A stretch of DNA of 64,000 bases from Mucilaginibacter celer (GTDB lineage Bacteria; Bacteroidota; Bacteroidia; Sphingobacteriales; Sphingobacteriaceae). The stretch covers positions 3,162,001 through 3,226,000 of the forward strand of contig NZ_CP032869.1 in the NCBI RefSeq assembly GCF_003576455.2, in the 5' to 3' direction. A program made the translations under genes and the position numbers. Below, one piece after another: positions 53,701 to 61,177 of the stretch. Position 1 is the stretch's first letter; every line of letters starts with the position of its first letter. Below the pieces are notes generated by a model, which saw only the letters and a list, made by a program, of their open reading frames with translations, had not been told where the DNA came from and ran no database searches.

Positions 53701-53908
53701 GGCCATCGGTTTGATGCCGGCCGCGGTTTCAACAGGTATCGGTTCTGAAACGCAGAAACCTTTAGCTATTGTAGTTATCGGTGGTTTGGTGACTTCCACC
53801 ATCCTTACATTGCTGATATTACCTATTATTTACGCTATAGTTTACCGTTTAATTCACCGCAGGGAAAACCGCAAACTTTTGAAAAAAGTTGGGGTGATTA
53901 AGGGATAA
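50771..53908 (+). CDS. HME-type RND metal efflux pump (CusA/CzcA family)
   Basis: The 1045-residue inner-membrane pump expels heavy-metal ions with the proton gradient. The TM4 signature DFGIIIDGAVVMVE has the single-Asp pattern of the heavy-metal class, different from the DD pair of the drug pump at 22.9 kb. The start (NIVYFSLRHRYFVFFMTLITAVIGVWSYTNTPIETFPDVTN) and the porter motif are also typical of CzcA/CusA. Which metal it moves (Cu, Ag, Zn, Co, Cd, Ni) cannot be read safely. No metal sensor gene is next to the operon. Confidence 0.94.
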   Translation: MNKFIKNIVYFSLRHRYFVFFMTLITAVIGVWSYTNTPIETFPDVTNTQIIIIAQWPGRSAEEVEKMITIPMETVLNSVQKKANLRTTSAFGLSYVRIIFDDDVDDAFARQQVLSRLGNADLPDGVKPEVEPPYGPTGEIYRYTLKSRTKSIHELTAIQDWVLDRQFKSVPGVADVNSFGGEEKTYEVSVNPALLRKYELTSLDVYNAINRSNINVGGDVIEKNDQAYVVRGIGLINNIEEIQNIIIKNVNNVPILARDIAEVKEAGLPRLGQVSRDRQKDVIEGIIVMRKGENPAEVLDRIRAKVKDLNENILPKDVKIDTFYDRTNLMDFCTETVIHNLLEGIVLVTVIVLLFMADWRTTLTVVIIIPLALLFAFICMRIKGMSANLLSMGAVDFGIIIDGAVVMVEGIFVALDHRAKEVGMQKFNGLAKLGLFKNVGAEMGKAIFFSKLIIITCLVPIFAFQKVEGKMFSPLAYTLGFALLGALIFTLTLVPALSSILLSKNVKEKHNPVVLFFENGIRKMFGFTYKNQKLSLIVAVAFMAVTFFSFRFLGSEFLPDLNEGALWVEAELPMSVSLNEAESINQKMMQILEKFPEVKQTLAQVGRTNDGTDPKGFFNVQIQVDLKNKKEWPKGLTEDALIAQMDAQLTKIPGAVFNYSQPIRDNVDEAVAGVNASLAVKIFGPDFNTLDRKADSVMSILKGVQGVEDLGVLRNLGQPEFRIELDQRKMALYGVSTADANSVIEMAIGGKAATELYEGERHFDVRIRYQKQFRDTQDKIENLMVPTLNGSKIAIKEIASIKTTTGPAFIYRDNNTRYIAVKFSIRGRDLGSTIAEAQQKVNAQVHLDQGYSFAWAGEFENQQRASATLAHVVPICLLVIFLILFITFGNVKDAFLVILNVPFALIGGILALHITGTNFSISAGIGFIALFGVCIQNGVILISVFKKNLEEHMPLDTAIMEGVISRVRPVVMTALMAAIGLMPAAVSTGIGSETQKPLAIVVIGGLVTSTILTLLILPIIYAIVYRLIHRRENRKLLKKVGVIKG

Positions 53909-53928
53909 TTAAAAAAACGTAGAGACGC

Positions 53929-54017
53929 ATAATTGCGTCTCCGATAGGACAAGCAGCCTTGCAAAGTCGTTTTCCTTTCATGAATTGCATACGGGAGACG
54001 CAATTATGCGTCTCTAC
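53929..54017. repeat. Inverted repeat GTAGAGACGC / GCGTCTCTAC
   Basis: GTAGAGACGCATAATTGCG at the left and CGCAATTATGCGTCTCTAC at the right pair almost perfectly over about 24 bases, with 40 bases between. It lies 20 bases past the pump stop. Confidence 0.85.
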
Positions 54018-54026
54018 ATTAAAAAG

Positions 54027-54066
54027 AAAAAACAGCGATGAATCATGGATTCATCGCTGTTTTTTT
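54027..54066 (+). terminator. Rho-independent terminator after the metal-efflux operon
   Basis: ACAGCGATGAAT and ATTCATCGCTGT form a perfect 12-bp stem with a short loop, followed by a run of T. Confidence 0.88.
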
Positions 54067-54168
54067 ATATGCTATCATAACAATAAAATAGTAACCGTAA
54101 TGGTTAACAAATATTCATCGTAATTAATGTAATTTGTACCCATTCAAACAGAACTGGCCATAAACAAT

Positions 54169-57100
54169 ATGTCAATCATAAAACACGTATTTCGCTCATC
54201 TTTATCCATCGCCTTATTAACCGCCGTACCTTTCATCTCACCGGCACAAAAGAAAAAAGAAAAAGACAAGGATTACGCGCAACTGGTTGACCCGTTTATA
54301 GGTACCGGTGGGCATGGGCATACTTATCCCGGACCGGTCATGCCTTTCGGTATGGTGCAATTAAGTCCGGATACGAGATTGGAGGGTTGGGACGGCTGCT
54401 CCGGCTATCATTATACCGATAGTTTGGTTTACGGCTTCTCTCACACCCATTTAAGCGGAACCGGCGTACCTGATTATTGCGACGTACTGTTTATGCCCAC
54501 CACCGGCGATCCGAAGTTTAAAAACACTGAATACCGCTCGCACTTCAGTAAAAAAAATGAAAACGCCACGCCGGGTTACTATCATACCCTGCTTGATAAA
54601 TACAATATCGGCGTTGAACTAACAGCAACCACGCGGGTGGGTGTTCATCGCTATAGCTATCCATCAACAGATAAGGCCAATATTATTATCGATTTACAAC
54701 ATCGCGATGAGGTAGTGGATTCGTGGATGGAGGTAGTGAACGAACATGAAGTAAGGGGTTTCAGAATGTCGAAAGGATGGGCCGATAATCAGCCGGTATA
54801 TTTTTATGCCAAATTTTCTAAACCTTTTAAAACCTATGGTATAGCGTTAAATAATGTAGTGCAAACCGGGCAAAACAAAGTTCAGGGTAAAAATGTGAAA
54901 CTGTTTTTACAGTTTGATAACCCGGGCGAGGTGATCAGTAAAGTTGGGATTTCGGCAGTAAGCGCCGAAGGGGCTTTGAAAAACCTGGATGCCGAAGTGC
55001 CCGATTTCGACTTCAAAAAAATACAGAAAGATGCACGCATAGCCTGGAACCATGAGTTAAACAAGATTCAGGTAGAAGGCGGTGCTCCTGCCCCTGTTCC
55101 GCAAAGCCAGCCGGCGGCAGGTACAGGGCCATACAGCTACGCGCCTCCGGCCAAAAAAGTACCACAGGTTGACTATGCAAAAATAAAGCAAACCATATTT
55201 TACACCGCGCTTTATCACAGTATGATAGCGCCCAATATTTACAGCGATGTGGATGGGCAATACCGCGGCCTCGATCAGCAGGTACACACCGCCCAGGGCT
55301 TTGATTATTACACCGTATTTTCATTATGGGATACCTACCGCGCAGAAAACCCGCTGTTAACGCTGATTGACCGCAAACGCACGCTCGATTTTATTAAAAG
55401 CTTTATGGCGATGTACGAGCAGGGCGGTTTATTGCCGATATGGCCACTGGCTACTACCGAAACCTATTGTATGATAGGCAATCACTCCATCCCGGTTATA
55501 GTAGATGCCTACGCCAAAGGCATCCGCGATTTTGATGCCGAAAAAGCTTTCACCGCCATGAAAGCGGCGGTAAACCGCAACCAGTTTGGGCTGGATATTT
55601 ACCGCAAAAACGGCGCGGTACTATCAGATGTGGAAGATGCTTCGGTATCCAAAACATTAGAATATGCTTATGACGATTGGTGCATTGCTCAAATGGCCAA
55701 AATGCTGAATAAACCGCAGGATTATGCCGAATATATTCAGCGTGCCCAATACTGGAAAAACGTTTACAATAACCAAAACACCTTTATGCAGGCCCGCTTT
55801 AACGGCGGCTGGTTTGAACCATTCGACCCTACCGAGATTAACGGAAATTATACCGAGGGTAATTCATGGCAGTATTCATTCCTTGTGCCGCACGATGTTG
55901 AAAGCCTGATTGAAAAAGCGGGTGGGAAACAAGCTTTTGAAACAAAACTGGACGAGTTGTTCAGCACCCAATCAAAATTATCAGGCGCGGATATTCCGGA
56001 TGTAAGCGGGCTGATTGGCCAGTACGCGCATGGCAACGAGCCAAGCCATCATATAGCCTATTTGTACAACTTTACAGATTCGCCGGATAAAACACAGTTT
56101 TATGTAAGCCGCATTTTGCGCGAAGAATACAGCAATAAACCCGATGGTTTGGCAGGGAATGAAGATTGCGGGCAGATGTCGGCCTGGTACGTGATGAGTT
56201 CGTTGGGGATTTATAACATCGCTCCCGGTCAGCAGGATTTTCAGATCGGAATCCCCCAGTTTGACAAGGCAACTATCAACCTCGAAAACGGCAAAAAATT
56301 TAACATCATGAACCCCGGCGCCGGTATCACCCGCGCCAATATTTATCTGCAAGGCATGAACCTTGATAAAAAAGTGTACAGCAAACTTTTTATCAACTAT
56401 GATGATATAACCAAAGGGGGCGATTTTGAAGTGTTTACCGGCCGACTGGCCAACCGCATTTTTACGCAGGATTTGGAAAAACCAACCTCAAAAATTACCG
56501 ATAGCCTCATTGTTGCCAATCCTTACATCATAGCACCGGCCAAATCATTTAAACGTCCTTTCACCATCGAGGTTAAAAGCCAGGATGCTGATGCAAAGAT
56601 CTATTACACGCTGGATGGCTCGGCCCCTACCGCTGCATCTACATTGTACACCCAGCCCATCAGCATAAGCAATAATATCACCGTAAAAGCCATCGCAATA
56701 AAAAATAACAAAAGCAGTTTTGTTGACGAAGCCAGCTTTATCAAGCTTCGCGATGATATTAAACTAACCATCGTAAATAAATACCTGCCCAAATACGCCG
56801 CCAAAGGCGATGAGAGCCTGATTGACGGCCAGCACGGCACCACCAACTGGCGACTGGGCAACTGGCAGGGCTACCAGGGCAAGGATTTTATCGGCATTAT
56901 TGATATGGGCGCTGTTAAACCCGTTGCAGAGGTAGGACTGAACACGCTACAGGATAGCGACGCCTGGATTGTTTTCCCTAAATATGTTCAGTTCTGGATA
57001 TCAAACGACGGTAAAAACTACAAATTAGCAAGTACCGTTAATACCGAAATTGGTATTAAAGATACCGAAGTGCAAACGCAAAACTTTGCGGCTACGTTAA

Positions 57101-57216
57101 ATACCAGTACACGTTATATTAAAGTGATAGCCAAGCAGTATGGCCCGCTGCCTGATTGGCATGAGAATAAAGGAAGCCAATCATATATTTTTGCTGATGA
57201 GATAACGGTGAAGTAG
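54169..57216 (+). CDS. Secreted GH92 alpha-mannosidase with C-terminal binding domains
   Basis: GH92 enzymes are calcium-dependent exo-alpha-mannosidases that trim N-glycans or yeast mannan. The 1015-residue protein starts with a signal peptide (about 1-26) and then the classic VDPFIGTGGHGHTYPGPVMPFGMVQLSPDTR and WDGCSGYHYTDSLVYGFSHTHLSG. The catalytic domain ends with GNEDCGQMSAWYVMSSLG, holding the acid Glu. The C-terminal part adds a chitobiase-like segment (AKIYYTLDGSAPTAASTLYTQP) and an F5/8 discoidin-like domain (about 880-1015). The proline-rich insert near 305-330 is less usual. No SusCD pair is nearby. Confidence 0.93.
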   Translation: MSIIKHVFRSSLSIALLTAVPFISPAQKKKEKDKDYAQLVDPFIGTGGHGHTYPGPVMPFGMVQLSPDTRLEGWDGCSGYHYTDSLVYGFSHTHLSGTGVPDYCDVLFMPTTGDPKFKNTEYRSHFSKKNENATPGYYHTLLDKYNIGVELTATTRVGVHRYSYPSTDKANIIIDLQHRDEVVDSWMEVVNEHEVRGFRMSKGWADNQPVYFYAKFSKPFKTYGIALNNVVQTGQNKVQGKNVKLFLQFDNPGEVISKVGISAVSAEGALKNLDAEVPDFDFKKIQKDARIAWNHELNKIQVEGGAPAPVPQSQPAAGTGPYSYAPPAKKVPQVDYAKIKQTIFYTALYHSMIAPNIYSDVDGQYRGLDQQVHTAQGFDYYTVFSLWDTYRAENPLLTLIDRKRTLDFIKSFMAMYEQGGLLPIWPLATTETYCMIGNHSIPVIVDAYAKGIRDFDAEKAFTAMKAAVNRNQFGLDIYRKNGAVLSDVEDASVSKTLEYAYDDWCIAQMAKMLNKPQDYAEYIQRAQYWKNVYNNQNTFMQARFNGGWFEPFDPTEINGNYTEGNSWQYSFLVPHDVESLIEKAGGKQAFETKLDELFSTQSKLSGADIPDVSGLIGQYAHGNEPSHHIAYLYNFTDSPDKTQFYVSRILREEYSNKPDGLAGNEDCGQMSAWYVMSSLGIYNIAPGQQDFQIGIPQFDKATINLENGKKFNIMNPGAGITRANIYLQGMNLDKKVYSKLFINYDDITKGGDFEVFTGRLANRIFTQDLEKPTSKITDSLIVANPYIIAPAKSFKRPFTIEVKSQDADAKIYYTLDGSAPTAASTLYTQPISISNNITVKAIAIKNNKSSFVDEASFIKLRDDIKLTIVNKYLPKYAAKGDESLIDGQHGTTNWRLGNWQGYQGKDFIGIIDMGAVKPVAEVGLNTLQDSDAWIVFPKYVQFWISNDGKNYKLASTVNTEIGIKDTEVQTQNFAATLNTSTRYIKVIAKQYGPLPDWHENKGSQSYIFADEITVK

Positions 57217-57259
57217 GTGTGATTTGGTGATTGGAGGTTAGGGATTGGTTAAATAGTTT

Positions 57260-57590
57260 TCACTGCCGTCGTTGGTGTCGTCACCATAGCTGTTCGGAAG
57301 AAATAAAAGAGCGGGGAATTGTGCGATTCCCTCCCTTGGGAGGGTGTAGGGAGGGGTTTCTACACCCTGCATATTCGTCGGGCAAGGTGTAAAAACCCCT
57401 CCCTGCCACTGCGCAATCCATCACACCCCTCCCAAGAGGCGGAATCAAAAAATCTTCCGAACAGCCATGGTGTTGTCACCAACAACTTTTCGAGCCCCAA
57501 TGATTATAAACTTACGATAACCCGCGTTTCATGCATGGAGTAGAGCTGTTGGTGACAACACAACAGCGGCGGGGGACAACAGCAAGTAAT
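57260..57590. repeat. Nested inverted repeats in the GH92-PPK2 spacer
   Basis: AGCTGTTCGGAAGA (57290) pairs with TCTTCCGAACAGC (57452). Between them GATTCCCTCCC / GGGAGGG (57326-57446) forms a second pair. Further out, TGTTGTCACCAACA (about 57471) and TGTTGGTGACAACA (about 57550) are exact complements. No gene is seen in the 404-base gap; a short plus-strand frame within it is spurious. Confidence 0.75.
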
Positions 57591-57620
57591 TTCTGTGCAT
57601 CTTCCTCAATAACTGCACAA

Positions 57621-58499
57621 CTACTGTTTTTGCAATAGCTGCTTAGCTTCCTGTAGCTTGTCCAGTTCTTCTTTTAGCAATACGGGATATAGCAGTTTCA
57701 GCCCCTTTAATGTATCCCTGATAATGGTTGAGATCGCAATCCGTGTAAACCACTTTTTATCGGCCGGCACTACATACCAGGGGCAATCATTGGTGGATGT
57801 TTCTCCAATCGCTTTTTCATAAGCTTTCATATAATCATCCCAAAGTTCGCGCTCAGTAATATCGCCCATCTGAAATTTCCAGTTTTTTTCAGGATGATCT
57901 ATCCGTTTCAAAAAGCGTTCCTTTTGTTCCTCTTTGGATAGATTGAGAAAAAATTTAATCACAATGGTGCCGCTATGATGGATGTGCTTTTCAAAATTGC
58001 GGATGCTTTCATAACGCTGCTCCCAAAACTTCCTGCCTATATCCTTTACCTTTCTTATCTCCGGGTTATTTTCCTTCAAAACAAGTTCCGGGTGAACTTT
58101 AACAACCAGCACATTTTCGTAATGCGAGCGGTTGTGAATGCCAATCCTCCCACGCTCGGGCAGGGCTTTATAATGCCGCCATAAAAAATCGTGGTCATAA
58201 TCTTCAGGGCCTGGCTGCTTAAAACTATACACCTGGCAGCCCTGCGGGTTCAATCCCGACATGGTATGTGCTATCGCGCTATCTTTTCCTGCCGCATCCA
58301 TAGCCTGGAAAATAATAAGCAATGAATAACTGTTTGAAGCATAAAGTTGCTCCTGTAGTTTGAAAGTTTCGTCAATTAAGCCCTGTAATACCGTCGCGGC
58401 ATCTTCTTTTTTATAGCCATCACAAAACGCGGGGTCGTGATCTTTAAGCGAGAATCTGGAGCGGTTTTTTACTTTAAATTGGTCTGTAAAGTTTTTCAT
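57621..58499 (-). CDS. ppk2: PPK2-family polyphosphate kinase, class III-like
   Basis: PPK2 enzymes use polyphosphate to phosphorylate nucleotides, or the reverse. The protein has a Walker A motif AMDAAGKDS (about 66-74 from this start), NPQGCQVYSFKQPGPEDYDHDFLWRHYKALPERGRIGIHNRSHYENVLV with the lid and Walker B-like NRSHYE, which match class III enzymes that act on AMP and ADP rather than class I (typically with FDRSWYNR). I start at ATG 58499 (MKNFTDQ); an upstream ATG adds eight unconserved residues. Single gene. Confidence 0.87.
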   Translation of the reverse strand: MKNFTDQFKVKNRSRFSLKDHDPAFCDGYKKEDAATVLQGLIDETFKLQEQLYASNSYSLLIIFQAMDAAGKDSAIAHTMSGLNPQGCQVYSFKQPGPEDYDHDFLWRHYKALPERGRIGIHNRSHYENVLVVKVHPELVLKENNPEIRKVKDIGRKFWEQRYESIRNFEKHIHHSGTIVIKFFLNLSKEEQKERFLKRIDHPEKNWKFQMGDITERELWDDYMKAYEKAIGETSTNDCPWYVVPADKKWFTRIAISTIIRDTLKGLKLLYPVLLKEELDKLQEAKQLLQKQ

Positions 58500-58749
58500 A
58501 TAATAGATATTTTTACAAAGCACAAAAACTAATATAAAGTTTTAATCCCGCTACTTAAAACAACCGTTACCGGCACACAACAATTGGTTTTTAACCTCCA
58601 AATCACTTTTAATCTATTTATTATGTATTTTGCATACCATAAATATGTTATCAATCCAGTATCAACCTAAAATTTACCCTTGTTTTTGGCGTTGTTATTA
58701 TTTGTTAAACGGGCTATGATATAGTGCCATAATTTTTGATATTTACCCA

Positions 58750-61080
58750 ATGTTCAGACGCATACGCAACCGGTTTCTACGATACTTTGTCATCTTTATA
58801 TACTTTGTAATTATCTTTTTCTGTTCGATAGAACTTAACTTCCTCTGGCTTTTCGGATATTCTCCTGATATGCAGGATATTAAAAACCCCGTACTGTCAG
58901 TAGGCTCGGAAGTTTATACCGCCGATGGTAAGCTGATTGGCCAGTACTATAAGGAAAATCGTTCGCCAATTGAGTTTAAAGAGATCTCACCCAACCTGGT
59001 AAATGCGCTTGTAGCTACCGAAGATGCCCGTTTTTACAGTCACGGCGGTGTAGATTTTTATTCGTTTTTCAGCAGCATGCTGTCAACTGCTAAAGGCGAT
59101 AAACGCGGCGGCAGTACGGTAACCCAGCAACTGGCCAAAAACCTGTTCGAAACACGTAAAAAGAAGTCGCAAGGTATAATTAAACGCGTTCCTGTGCTGC
59201 GTACCATAGTTTACAAATGCAAAGAATGGCTTACTGCTTTTAAAATTGAACACGTTTACAGCAAACAGCAAATATTAACGCTTTATTTTAATACCGTACC
59301 TTTTGGCAATAACTCGTATGGTATAAAAACTGCGTCGCTAAAGTATTTTAATAAACAACCTGCTGCCTTAAACCCTGCCGAATCGGCCCTGCTTATCGGC
59401 ATGCTGAAGGCTACATCAAGCTATAACCCCATCCGTAACCCGCAACGCGCCACCGAAAGGCGAAATGTGGTTTTAGGGCAGATGGAAAAATATCATTACC
59501 TCACACCAGAGCAATATAAAGCTAACACAGCCCTCCCACTTAATCTCGACCTAAGCTATGTGGAGGATGATTCGCATGGCGACTCATACCTGCGCCGCGC
59601 CGTTGAAAAATGGCTGGACAAATGGTGCAAGGAAAACGACTATAACCTGTACGAAGACGGGCTGAAGATCTACACCACCATCGATTCGAAAATGCAGCAA
59701 TACGCCGAAGAGGCCGTTGCCGAAAAGATGAAAATGTTGCAAAAACGCTTTTATAACCTGTGGGGCAATAAAACGCCCTGGCGGGATTCGAAAGGTGTTG
59801 AGATTAAAGATTTTATCCTGAAAAATGAGCAGCGCCTGCCCATTTATAAACTGCTCGACAAAAAATACAAGGGCGATACCATCAAAATACAGGAGTATTT
59901 TAAAACCAAAAAACGGATGAAGGTATTTACCTGGAACGGCGAGCAGGATACTACTTTCTCTACTATCGATTCGATTAAATACTACGCCAAAATTCTCAAT
60001 ACCGGCATGATGACCCTCGAGCCATCTACCGGAAAAATAAAAGTATGGATAGGCGGTATCGATCACCGTTTCTTCAACTACGATCACGTAAACCAGGCCC
60101 GCAGGCAGGCAGGTTCAACATTTAAACCCTTCGCCTACCTAACCGCGCTTGATAATGGTTATAACCCCTGTGATAAATTTACCGATAAACCGGTATCCAT
60201 CAAATACAAAGACAACGGTAAAGACGAGGTTTGGGAACCCAACAATGCCGATTTTCACTTCTCATACCGCGAAATGTCCTTACGTTGGGCCATGGGTAAA
60301 TCCGTTAACTCCATTACCGCGCAGCTAACCGAAAAAGTGGGTTGGGATAAAATTGTAGAGTATGCGCACCGTTGCGGCATTGAAAGCCCGCTTAAATCGG
60401 TGCCATCGGTATCCTTAGGTTCAAACGACGTTTCAGTTTATGAAATGGTGCGTGCTTACAGCACTTTTTTAAACAAAGGCGAAAAGATAGACCCGCTACT
60501 GGTTACCAAAATTACCGATCAGCAGGGTAACGTGATACAGGAATTTAAGCTTAAAACCGAAAAGGTATTAAGCGAAGAAACAGCCTGGCTGATGCTTTAT
60601 ATGTTCCGCGGAGGTATGGAAGAGCCGGGCGGCACCTCGCAGGCGCTTTGGGAATACAACGGTTTATGGAAAAAGGATAACCAGATAGGCGGCAAAACCG
60701 GAACCTCGTCTGATTACGTGGATGGCTGGTATATGGGCATCACCAAAGATCTGGTTACCGGCATCTGGGTAGGTGCCGACGACCGCTCGGTACACTTTAC
60801 CACTTCCGAAACCGGTGAGGGTTCACATACCGCACTTCCTATCTTCGGCAGATTTATGGAAAAGGTTTATGCCGATCAGTCGTTAGGTTATACCTACGGC
60901 CCGTTCCCGAGACCGTGGACTAAGATCAGCAAAACCTATAACTGCCCGTCGCCGCATATTGAAGAGGATACCACATCAACCGATAGCTTAAGCAACCCTA
61001 TTGATACAACCGGCGTAACACCTGTACAGGAACCGGCACCGGAGAACCCGGAAAGCACGCCTCCTGCACAAAACAGGTAG
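58750..61080 (+). CDS. Class A penicillin-binding protein (PBP1A-like)
   Basis: This bifunctional enzyme polymerises and crosslinks peptidoglycan in the periplasm. One N-terminal membrane helix (about 10-36) is followed by a GT51 glycosyltransferase domain with Glu91 in ATEDARFYSHGG and RGGSTVTQQLAKNLF. The transpeptidase domain has Ser456-x-x-Lys459 in AGSTFKPF, the SxN motif in GKSVNSIT, and KTG in GGKTGTSSDYVDGWYMG. The C-terminal tail (about 740-776) is rich in Pro, Thr and Ser and looks disordered. The 776-residue length is normal. Single gene with the protease-propeller-barrel gene downstream on the same strand. Confidence 0.95.
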   Translation: MFRRIRNRFLRYFVIFIYFVIIFFCSIELNFLWLFGYSPDMQDIKNPVLSVGSEVYTADGKLIGQYYKENRSPIEFKEISPNLVNALVATEDARFYSHGGVDFYSFFSSMLSTAKGDKRGGSTVTQQLAKNLFETRKKKSQGIIKRVPVLRTIVYKCKEWLTAFKIEHVYSKQQILTLYFNTVPFGNNSYGIKTASLKYFNKQPAALNPAESALLIGMLKATSSYNPIRNPQRATERRNVVLGQMEKYHYLTPEQYKANTALPLNLDLSYVEDDSHGDSYLRRAVEKWLDKWCKENDYNLYEDGLKIYTTIDSKMQQYAEEAVAEKMKMLQKRFYNLWGNKTPWRDSKGVEIKDFILKNEQRLPIYKLLDKKYKGDTIKIQEYFKTKKRMKVFTWNGEQDTTFSTIDSIKYYAKILNTGMMTLEPSTGKIKVWIGGIDHRFFNYDHVNQARRQAGSTFKPFAYLTALDNGYNPCDKFTDKPVSIKYKDNGKDEVWEPNNADFHFSYREMSLRWAMGKSVNSITAQLTEKVGWDKIVEYAHRCGIESPLKSVPSVSLGSNDVSVYEMVRAYSTFLNKGEKIDPLLVTKITDQQGNVIQEFKLKTEKVLSEETAWLMLYMFRGGMEEPGGTSQALWEYNGLWKKDNQIGGKTGTSSDYVDGWYMGITKDLVTGIWVGADDRSVHFTTSETGEGSHTALPIFGRFMEKVYADQSLGYTYGPFPRPWTKISKTYNCPSPHIEEDTTSTDSLSNPIDTTGVTPVQEPAPENPESTPPAQNR

Positions 61081-61177
61081 TTATTATACTTTTGAAGATA
61101 AAATGAATAAGGTTGTTTTTTAATTAAAAGCAGCCTTATTTTGTTAAATTAGCCATATCTATTTACTTGAATAATAT

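Noticed and set aside
57319-57543. A 74-codon plus-strand frame
   Set aside because: It lies entirely in nested inverted repeats and shows no protein-like conservation pattern.
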